Shown: piece by piece, positions 34,737-43,570 of the stretch
How positions within the stretch are numbered: the first letter of the stretch is position 1
Layout of the letters: the number at the start of each line of letters is the position of its first letter
Assembly (NCBI GenBank): GCA_028551475.1
Contig: CM052354.1
Span: forward strand, 8,128,001-8,192,000
Source of the DNA: Casuarina equisetifolia
Taxonomy: Eukaryota; Streptophyta; Magnoliopsida; Fagales; Casuarinaceae
Length of the DNA stretch: 64,000 nucleotides
Direction: 5' to 3'
Made by a program: the position numbers and the translations under genes
Notes under the pieces: generated by a model
Told to the model about the DNA's origin: nothing
The model's input: only the letters and a program-made list of their open reading frames with translations
Databases searched by the model: none

Positions 34737-35185
34737 ATAATTGTTGAGGCAACAAGTCAAAATCTGAGGAGAAGAACATGGACCGTGGCTGTCCAAGTAA
34801 TTCAAATGGCATGTCTCTTTAAGAATCTCTGTGGAACCATTACGAAGAAAGGACAAGGAATTAAATATGAGAGAAAACCAGATCCTGCACAGGCTACACG
34901 AATTAGAATGTAACCTTTTTATCACTTAACCATACGACATTTTAGACTTCATGAAGAAAACCAAGATCTATAATGCAGTCGAGAATGTCTCTCTCCTAGA
35001 AACTCGATAATGTTCTCTTCCTCTCTATAGATCGTGACCTACCTTTCTCCTCTCCCCATCACTATCAAGCTGTAGAAGCTTGCAACGGACACTAACAAAT
35101 CCTCAATGCTGTCATATCTAAAACTTGAACAGATGGATCACGGGAGGTATAAAAGAAAAGAGCTAGACTAGGGCTCCATATAAAA

Positions 35186-36224
35186 GAACCAAAAGCCACC
35201 CGCGCGGGGTTGTCTTTTCCAAATAAATCAAACCAAAAATGCTTTGAACGGCGATATGAACTAAAATTTTCTTTACATGATATTTTTTAATAATACTTAA
35301 GATTATAAAATTAATTATAGATTAAAGTATCTAAATAATACGATCGATATTTGCAAGAAACCAAATGGTGAAGAGAAAGAAAAAAAAAAAAAAAAAAAAA
35401 AGGTAGTTTGGGTACCTTTATTATCTCGAACAAGTTGAAGCCATATTCTGTTGAACAATTATATAAATTTTCCTTGTATGAAGGCTAATATTCTGACAAG
35501 GATATAAAAAAGCTCTAAAAAGAACACATAGTTTTGAAATTCCAACATTGGATTTTGGGGGTTCCTTGGCTCAAATTTAATAGACCATTTGTTCGTTACC
35601 GGTCTCTTTCAGGAGTTTTTTTCCATGTCACGCGCTTGGGGGTGGGAATCAACTTCATACCATAAAAGTTTCTTTGTATGGTCAACAGCCATATCCTGCT
35701 GATGTCACAAATATTCAGGTAAGAGTGGCAAATCTTAAATGACCATAAGTGGCGAAGACCGATCTTAAGGGATATACAGAAGAGAACATGCCACAGGCCG
35801 TTGATTTGTTGCAGCTCGAAGTGGCGAATATAGAAAAGCTCTGACAAGCAACAGATGGTGTTTGAAATTCCAACGTTGATTTAATGGACTATTTGTCCTT
35901 TACCAGTTTCAGGGGCTTTTTCTCACGTGCCAGCATTGGCATGAACTTCATGTAGTGGACACCCAAACTCATGATTATTTAGGTAATGATGGCAACTTTT
36001 GAATGACAATAAGTGATGGCAGTTGACCAATAGCTTAAGACACGTTAATGTCCTTAACGAAGCTTAAATTTGGTGAATCTGCCTCAAATGATTCTTAATC
36101 TTTCAGTGGATATTTTTATTATTTGTGACTTGGTTCGCCACTTACAACCAGAGTTAGCCCTCTCACTTCGCCTACTTCTATCCCCTCTCACTGGCCTCTC
36201 CCCCGTCTCGCCTGTCTCTCCACC
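35186..36224. other. Intergenic, upstream of the ALS pseudogene
   Basis: No gene recognised. A 22-base poly(A) tract lies at 35380-35401. Two loosely similar units (about 35540-35720 and 35855-36010, sharing GAAATTCCAAC(A/G)TTG and AGGGGTTTTT-like parts) suggest an old tandem duplication. Confidence 0.4.
35380..35401. repeat. Poly(A) tract
   Basis: 22 consecutive A. It may be the tail of a degraded retroposon or a simple homopolymer; no target duplications were found. Confidence 0.8.
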
Positions 36225-37998
36225 ATGGCAATTATTTTCACTCCATGAAACTCCTTTCCCAAGCTTTCTTTTGCTCTTGGCCCCACCTACCGTCTTGCCG
36301 TTCCGTTCCATTACGATCCCAAGAGTCGCTCCTTTGCCCGCCGCTCCATCCTTACCATCAAGACCTCAAAGGCAATGCTGGGAAACAGTGTTTGCCGATT
36401 TGCCGCCGACCAGCAAAGGAAAGGCGCGGATGTTCTGGTGGAGGCATTGGAGCGCCAGGGCGTGACCCACGTTTTCGCCTCCCCGGGTGGCGCGTCAATG
36501 GAGATCCACCAGGCCCTCACGCGCTCCTCCATCATCCGCCACGGACAAGGCGGGGTCTTTGCTGCAGAGGGTTACGCCCGATCTTCTGGGTTTCCCGGCG
36601 TCTGCATAGCGACTTTGGGTGCCGGAGCTACTTATCTTGTCCCTGGCCTCGCTGACGCAAAGCGGGATAGTGTCCCGCTTGTCGCCATCACCGGCCAGGT
36701 GCCTCGCTCCATGATCGGTACGGATGCCTTCTAGGAAACCCCGATTGTGGAGGTAAGCTGCCCTGTCACCAAGCACAATTATTTGGTTCTTCATGTAGAG
36801 GACATCCCTAGAGTTGTGAAGGAAGCTTTTTACTTGGCTCAATCTGGCCGACGAGGCCCTGTTCTGATTGATATCCCGGTGGATATACAACATCAACTAG
36901 TGGTTCCCAGTTGGAACCTGACCGTGAAATTGCATGATGATATGTTGCTGTTACCCAAAGCGCCGAATGATGCTTATTTGGAGGAGATCATTAGGTTAGT
37001 GTCTGAGTCTAGGAAACCCGTGTTGTATGTTGGTGGTGGGTGCTTGAACTCAAGCGAAGAGCTAAGACGGTTTGTGGCACTGACTGGAATCCCTGTAGCG
37101 AGTACTCTAATGGGTCTCGGCACATTTCCCTTCTCGGACGATTTGTCGCTTCATATGCTTGGGATGCACGGCGCTGTGTATGCCAATTTTGTTGGGGATA
37201 AGGCTGATTTGTTCCTTGCCTTTAGGGTTAGATTTAACGATGAAGTGTCAGCAGAGATTGAGGCATTTGTGAGTCGAGCTAAGATCGTTCATTTGGATAT
37301 TGATTCGGCAAAAAATGGGAAGAATAAGCAGCCCCATTTATCTGTCCGTGGAGATGTGAAGTTGGCTTTGCAAGAAATGAATGGGTTATTGGAGAAGAAA
37401 GGGAGTAAGCTAAAACTTGATTTTTCAGCATGGAGGGACGAGTTGAAGGAGCAAAAATTGAGTTATCCGTTGACATATAAGGGTTTTGGTGATACTATTT
37501 CTCCTCCATACGCCCTTCAAGTTCTTGATGAATTGACTAACGGGAATGCTGTAATAACTACTAGTGTTGGGCAGCATCAAATGTGGGCTGCTCAGTTCTA
37601 CAAGTATAAGAAAGCCCGACAGTTTTTAATGCCTGAAGGCTCAGAGGAGAGGAGTTTTGGATTGCCTGTTGCAATTGGAGCTGCTGTTGCAAATCCCACT
37701 GTTGTTGTCGTGAACATTGATGGTGAGGAAAGTGTTATGCATAATCTTAAAGAGTTGGTCAATCTCCGTGAGGAGAATCTTCCTGTTAAGATAATGATAC
37801 TTGATAATCCATATCCGAGTATGATGGTGTAGTGGGAGAACTCGTTCCACAAGGCTCTTGGGGACCTATTTGGAGAGTTGAGATTTGCCAAGATATGTTG
37901 TTATTTGCTGAGGCATGTAATATACCTACAGCCCGTGTAGCGAAGAGAGAAGATTTAAGGGTAGCAATTAAGAAGATGCTTGACACTCCTGGACCTTT
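36225..37998 (+). pseudogene. ALS: Acetolactate synthase (AHAS) catalytic subunit pseudogene
   Basis: ALS is the ThDP/FAD enzyme that starts valine, leucine and isoleucine synthesis in plastids and is the target of several herbicide classes. The intronless frame starts at ATG 36225 (CACCATGGC context). It carries a transit-peptide-like leader, [83 protein letters not shown] and [18 protein letters not shown]. Defects: stops TGA 36246, TAG 36732 and TAG 37830; a small deletion before QGGVF that removes the catalytic Glu of the HEQGG motif; GDG of the ThDP motif changed to GEE; a deletion and frameshift near 37850; and loss of the C-terminus after MLDTPGP. Most of the long frame is intact, so decay is moderate. 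The Pro and Trp positions tied to herbicide resistance are both still present, but Trp follows a stop. Confidence 0.95.
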
Positions 37999-38191
37999 AA
38001 AATATACTTATATGCCATAAACTTAGCTCCTATCAGCTAAACTATATCCATAGACTCATAGGAATCACATGCTCTTCATTCAGCTAAATTATATCCATAG
38101 ACTCATATGAATGAAGAGCATGTGATTCCTATGAGTCTATGGATATAGTTTAGCTGATAGGAGCTAAGTTTATGGCATATAAGTACATTTT
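37999..38191. repeat. 83-bp foldback replacing the ALS 3' end
   Basis: Arms 37999-38081 and 38109-38191 are reverse complements with one mismatch in 83 bases. The 27-base spacer (38082-38108) is itself a partial third copy of the left arm (GCTAAATTATATCCATAGAC). The right arm is the normal ALS 3' flank, as in copy A at 9849 onward. The left arm is an inverted duplicate of that flank that took the place of the FLLDVIV codons. Confidence 0.95.
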
Positions 38192-38656
38192 GTGTTAGCT
38201 AGGGTTATGGGACTTATAAGTATGACTATATATCTAGTTTATGTTATGTAAGCATGTTTTCTATTAGCTTAGGCTCGCCAAGTAGTTGAGATAAGTTTAG
38301 TAGTACTTAAGTGAGGGTCATTATGTCTTTTCTATAGACTAATTATAATATTTACTTCTTAAATGATTTGCTTTTTTTGTTGCTACGATACTTATGTTCT
38401 TTTTGTTGCTATGCTACTTATGTTCTTTTTGTTGTTATGCCCAGCACCTTAAAAAAATAATCATCCAATATGAGCTCGTTTATCAATACCTTTCAAGCAT
38501 TTTGGCATTGTTCTTTCATATTATACATGTGGAATACTATAGATGAATAATATATGCAACAAAATAAGTACAAAATTTTGTTGCAACGGAGCAAAGGGGC
38601 CACATTCCTATCATGGAAGAATGAATGGCTTAGTAGGTTGTGGGATGAAGTGTCTA

Positions 38657-38850
38657 TATCACAAAGTGATACCAGCTGACAAGTGGAGAAAATTTTCAAT
38701 TGTATTACAGTGCTTAAATTGTACAACATAATGTGTTTAAATACAAGCCTAGGTGAGACATATAAGGAAAACTATATAATGGAAAATATATACATTAATT
38801 TTCATATATACTAATAACCAAATATAAAACTTATGGTATCTTCCATAACA
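38657..38850 (-). repeat. 3' LTR of the deleted copia element
   Basis: 194 bp, equal in length to its partner. Few differences are visible by eye, suggesting a recent insertion. Confidence 0.92.
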
Positions 38851-39115
38851 CTTCCCCTCAAGCCGGAGATTTGAATAAGTCAAATACTCCGAGCTTGGAG
38901 AGAAGATGTCAATGTTGTCTGTTACAAAGCGTTTTTGTGAATAAGTCTGCATGTTGTTCTTTGGTTGAGATATGGCTCGTTGTAATGATGCCTTGCTACA
39001 ATTTCTCTCTGACAATATGACAATCAACTTCAATGTGCTTTATTCTCTCATGAAAAATCAGATTGGCTAGAATTTTCTCTGCTGCTTCATTGTCACAGAA
39101 TAATCAAGCAGGTTG

Positions 39116-39984
39116 TCAAAGATAAAAACCAAAATCCTTTAGAAGTCCCATGATCCATACTATTTCACAGGTACTAACTTGCATGGCTTGATACTCTGCC
39201 TCAGGGGAGGATAGGGAAACCGTTGGTTGTTTTTTTGAGCACCAAGATATTAATGAATCACCAAGCATTATGCAAAAACCAGTGGTGGATCTTTGAGTCA
39301 TTGGACAAGTACTATAATCAGAATCACAGTAAGCTCTGAGCTCTAATTTGGATGATGATGGAAACATGAGCCCAAGACTCGGGCAACTCTTGAGATACTG
39401 GATCACCTTCATGGTTGCCTCCATGTGTGACTGCTTTGGTGCATGCATAAACTGACTAAGTAATTGTCCTGAAAAAGTAATGTCAGATCTGGTGAGTATT
39501 AAGTAAATTAACCTCCCAACCAATCTCTAATAAGATGAAGGGTCCTCGAGTGGCGGATCGTGGATATCCTCTGGTGAGCTAGTGTCATACTCAATACTAG
39601 TAAATTTTTTATTCTGCTCCATGGGAATAATGGAAGGTTTGGAGCTTGTCAATCCTGCTTCAAAAATGAGTTCCAACGTATACTTTCGTTGGCTAAGGGA
39701 GATGCCATGTGGAGAGTAAGCAATCTTTATTCTCAAGAAAAATTTTGACTGTCCGAGATCCTTCATGGAAAAAGTGGAATTCAAGTAACTTTTAAGAGTA
39801 GAGATGGCAATGAGTCATTCCCTGTAATTAGAATGTCATCAACATAGATAAGTAAAGCCACAAAAGAACTGCCTTGAGATTTAGTAAAAAGAGAATAATC
39901 ATGCCATGACTGGTGGAAGCCATAGTTGCGAAGAGCAGTCGTAAATTTGGCATTCCACTGGCGTAGGGTACCAGAGGCACATTG
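39116..39984 (-). pseudogene. Copia RT C-terminal part and RNase H
   Basis: Directly below the gag end, the minus strand reads [22 protein letters not shown] and an [12 protein letters not shown] catalytic motif. After a frame break comes FSMKDLGQSKFFLRIKIAYS (39784-39527), and after another, MVGRLIYLILTRSDITFSGQ and RNase H (YCDSDYSTCPMTQRSTTGFC, ISWCSKKQPTVSLSSPEAEY). The RT palm begins only a few residues before YVDD, so the enzyme is not functional. Confidence 0.88.
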
Positions 39985-40548
39985 CTAAAGGTCGTGCTTC
40001 GTCATGGCATAGATGCGCTCCAAGGAGGGGAGCGAGTCACGGCTAAGAACCGATGAGCGCAGGCACTGAAATTCGTCGGGGAGGCCAAGAAGAAATTTCA
40101 TCGACCGGGTTTCATCCTCTTGCGCTTGAAGGCAGTCGTTGATGGCCTTGTAGATGCCAAAGCGTTGGGTGTTGGTGACTTTGTCAAAGGACTCGCGAAG
40201 CACTGCCCAGATTTTCGTGACAATGGGGAGATGGGAGACGAGACTCTCCAATTCCAGTTCGACCGAGTTTACAAGCCATGTTTTCACGGCAACATGGCAC
40301 TGAGCCCAAAGCTTTGTGTCGTCGCCGGAACCTTCGAGCTGGGGAAGATCCCTGGTGAGGAAGCCAAGCTTGTTGCAGGCGAGGAAGGCCGTCTGGACCC
40401 GCTCTGACCACAGATGGTAGTTCGTTTTGCCGGTCAATTGATGGGGAACGATGCTCCCAGTCTGTAAATCGATGGCAATCAAATGATATGGATCACTGAG
40501 GGAGCCAACAAGGGCGACGATGGAAGTGGTTGGGGTGGTAGCGGCCAT
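39985..40548 (-). CDS. Copia gag, 187 residues, fused to an RT remnant region
   Basis: A continuous gag frame starts at ATG 40546-40548, with LTGKTNYHLWSERVQTAFLA, VTNTQRFGIYKAINDCLQAQ and MKFLLGLPDEFQCLRSSVLS, the typical UBN2 gag fold of plant copia elements. It lacks the CCHC zinc knuckle. The stop at 39985-39987 follows TKHDL, close to where the internal deletion joins gag to RT. The short gag is fully open, unlike the rest of the element. Confidence 0.85.
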   Translation of the reverse strand: MAATTPTTSIVALVGSLSDPYHLIAIDLQTGSIVPHQLTGKTNYHLWSERVQTAFLACNKLGFLTRDLPQLEGSGDDTKLWAQCHVAVKTWLVNSVELELESLVSHLPIVTKIWAVLRESFDKVTNTQRFGIYKAINDCLQAQEDETRSMKFLLGLPDEFQCLRSSVLSRDSLPSLERIYAMTKHDL

Positions 40549-40833
40549 AGCGACAGCGGCTAGGGTTCGGGTGGCAATTTGGAAAAATCAAAAAGGGGCT
40601 AAGGGCAAAAGGGTAATTTGGCGACAATAAAGGGGCGGCGGCAGCTAGGGTTTCTAAAGGAGGGTAAGACAATAAATAACTAGGTAAATATTTGGGTGGG
40701 GTGAAAAAAAAAAAAAAGAAGGCTATTTTGAAGGGGAAAAAAGAAGCTGCAATTATCTCACACACTCGTCTAAAGGCTGGTCATAGCAAAAGCGAAAAAA
40801 ATCTCAGGATCTAACCGAAGCTCTTTGATACCA

Positions 40834-41027
40834 TATCACAAAGTGATACCAGCAAACAAGTGGAGAAAATTTTCAATTGTATTGCAGTGCTTAAACTGTA
40901 CAACATAATGTGTTTAAATACAAACCTAGGTGAGACATATATGGAAAACTATATAATGAAAAATATATACATTAATTTTCATATATACTAATAACCAAAT
41001 ATAAAACTTCTGGTATCTTCCTTAATA
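40834..41027 (-). repeat. 5' LTR of the deleted copia element
   Basis: 194-bp promoter LTR, followed on the element side by the tRNA-Met-type primer site at about 40820-40833. Confidence 0.92.
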
Positions 41028-41334
41028 GTCTAAGTATACCTCAACAAACTTCCTCGTAGCCCACTTCTCCTTTTTCCTTTGTTTCTAGTTTTCTATCTTT
41101 TGCCTCTCGGTTTTATGTGATTTTTCGCCCAACCGGGGTTATGCTTGTTTAAGAAGCCCTGACACCGGCGGCAACTTTTCCATCCAGTTTTCTTTGTGTT
41201 GCCCTCCTGTCGGAAAAGACTAACTTCCCTTTTTATTCAACATACCGTTTTGATAAACCAAGCACAATTTCCATCCTGCCCCTCCAGGATAACCCAACTG
41301 ATGACAAACAAGTGATTTCTTAACTACAACTATA

Positions 41335-43018
41335 ATGGGAAAAAAGTTTGGCTCAACCTTTCCAAATGAAAGTTCCCATTTTTTCCAAACACACCAAGAA
41401 AATGACCCATTTCCGGGGAGTGTGAGCATAAGATTAAACATCCATATCTCACAGAAAAAAAGACCAAATCAAAACAATATGGCCGAAAGAAGAGTGAGTG
41501 TTATATATACTCAGTGTGGTGACAAGAGAGAATACCAGGTGGTGCCAAGTCCCCCTCAAGCATTTCATGGTATCGCTTTTCTTCATTTCTTTTCATGGGA
41601 AACCTTCAATATTCTGAAAAATCTGCTTGATCTTCTTGGGAGAAATATGTTACTCAGTGTGCTTGCTGCCTACGCTATGGAACTTGAAAAGGTGCTGATC
41701 AAAATCAAACTGACGTGTCTCACAAGCAAAGTAATTACTAAAGCCCACTAAGTCTGGCCCAAATTCAGAAAACCCTTTCGTCCAAGTTACCACGTCAGCC
41801 CCTCAACACAGGGCCCTGTCTTCTTCCCTAACACATTGTCACGATTTAGGGTTCGAACTTAAATTGAGTCAAATTTGGGATTGAGAAATTCCGAGCACTA
41901 ACTGCTCTCAACTAAATGAATAATTTAAATAAAAATTAAGTAGAAAAATTGGAACAGTAATTATTTTTTATAAAACTTTATTGCTAAGTTCTCAACATTT
42001 TGGTCATTTTATAAAATAAAAAAAGATTCATTTTTTTCATGTTAACATATCTCCCAATGATTTATAATTTTTTTAATTAAATTTATTTTAAAAAAATTAA
42101 TTTATAAGGAATGGTTAAAATTTTGAATAAAAACTACAAATTATAGCAAAATTCTAAAAGATACTGATTCAACATAAATATATTTTTAGAGTTTAAAGAC
42201 TATTTTCTTTCTTAGTTATTCTTTAGAATAATTCAGGAATAAAAAAAAATATTTATAACATTTACATTTTATTTTTATAACTCATTTTCATCTAATTTAT
42301 TACTCAAGAAAATATATTGAACTTATTTTGATGCAAAGCATTTGTGCCAAAAGAAATGGAAAAGGGTTGGAAAGATTCTAACAAAATATTTAAATGGATT
42401 TTCTATTACCATCCCACGAAAATTTTGATCCTTTTGTCTTTGTTTAGCTTTCAAATTTTTAATTTTTTTAATTTCTTAATAAAAATCAAAGTGGTTAGAT
42501 TAGAAGAGTATAATTAACTAAATAAATTTAAATCAGGTAAAATCAGCAACCCGACCTTAGCTCAGTTGGTAGAGCGGAGGACTGTAGTGGGAATCAATTC
42601 TTAAAGCTATCCTTAGGTCGCTGGTTCGAATCCGGCAGGTCGGATCTTTGTTACTTTTTACTATTTTTGCAGACTACCGCACGAGTCCCCAAAAGTCCTT
42701 AGGGCGCAGGTTTCTTCATTGTGATGCTCCTTTCCTAAGACAGCAAGCAAATCTTGCTCTCCAGACCTCAAATAATCATGTCATGAATGAGAATCATCTT
42801 TTATCCAGGATTGCAAACTCCCATGCACAGTAGAACTTTCATAACCTAGGAGCTAACCCACTTCTCATAACAACCAACTATATCTGCACTACCAATATTA
42901 TGTCTACAGCAGATGATTTTTTTAGCTTCTCAATGCTTGCGCAGCCTGCTATGAGAACCAAACCTCATTCATATACTGCAAGAAAACAAGCTCACTTCAT
43001 AGCTCCTTACCCAACTGG
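41335..43018. repeat. Segmental duplication, copy B of the 5.4-7.6 kb block
   Basis: This block is collinear with 5415-7580 and contains the intact tRNA-Tyr. The homology on its right ends at about 43018, where copy A changes to the DC1 pseudogene. The ALS-flank duplicate lies left of this block here but right of it in copy A. Confidence 0.75.
42551..42644 (+). tRNA. tRNA-Tyr (GUA) with intron
   Basis: The acceptor strands CCGACCT/AGGTCGG pair fully, with discriminator A at 42644. D arm GCTC-AGTTGGTA-GAGC, anticodon stem GAGGA/TCCTT (one G-T), anticodon GTA at 42584-42586, and T arm GCTGG-TTCGAAT-CCGGC all fit. Mature length is 73 nt after removing a 21-nt intron (42588-42608) at the canonical 37/38 position, as in all plant nuclear tRNA-Tyr genes. 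The A box (TAGCTCAGTTGG) and B box (GGTTCGAATCC) are perfect. A TTTTT stretch follows shortly at 42654 as a possible Pol III terminator. This is a nuclear-type, likely active gene. Confidence 0.96.
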
Positions 43019-43184
43019 TAGCTTGCCCAAAGGAGTAACAATGATGATGTGCTTTCCTTGCTTCCAATCTCATATCTTTACCCAATTAATTAAATGTCAC
43101 AGACAAAAGCAAGGCCTGAAGATATTGATAACCCGCTTCCTTGGTGGTATAAACCAGATTCACAAACTAACAATGCAAAAAGAC

Positions 43185-43208
43185 GGGGAGGGGGAGGGGA
43201 GGGGGGGG
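43185..43208 (+). other. G-quadruplex motif
   Basis: Four G tracts (4, 5, 4 and 8 G) separated by single A bases. This is a strong intramolecular quadruplex pattern. It lies downstream of the kinase stop codon, on the strand opposite to that gene. Confidence 0.85.
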
Positions 43209-43570
43209 AGAGGATGTGAATAAATCTTTTTATTTCTCCAATTTAGATTAACAAAATGAAAACTCAATAAGAGTTACAACACAAAATTCAGTATAGAGAT
43301 TTACAAGATTCCCCAGACCAACCTATACACCTCCTTTCATCAATGCATCAACTTTGAGGGTGGGGGACAAAATGTCATGATCATGAGAGGACCTCATCTT
43401 TGCCCAGTAAGACTAGTTGGACCAACTCAACGTTCCAGATTTACAGAAATCTACATACATTCTGGAACCAGATCAGAACAAATTACAAGGTGTACCCACT
43501 ATATGCTTTACTATTGGAAAATCGTTATCCTTTGGCTCTCTTAATGTCAAAAAAATTTCCCTCAGTTGTT

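Larger units (their letters stand above)
38652..41032 (-). mobile_element. Internally deleted Ty1/copia element
   Basis: The element is 38657-41027 (2371 bp) between perfect 5-bp target duplications GTCTA. Its 194-bp LTRs (38657-38850 and 40834-41027) run TGTTATGGAAG...GTGATA on the minus strand, so the right end is TA and not CA. The primer site directly after the 5' LTR (TGGTATCAAAGAGC) matches initiator tRNA-Met with one change. The polypurine tract is TTGAGGGGAAG. Only gag and the C-terminal RT plus RNase H remain; protease, integrase and N-terminal RT are gone. The empty site is seen in copy A at 10391-10402. Confidence 0.94.
37910..41160. repeat. Segmental duplication, copy B of the ALS 3' flank (split by a copia element)
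   Basis: 37910-38656 and 41028-41160 together match 9739-10527, apart from the foldback. The gap is the 2371-bp copia insertion. Confidence 0.88.
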
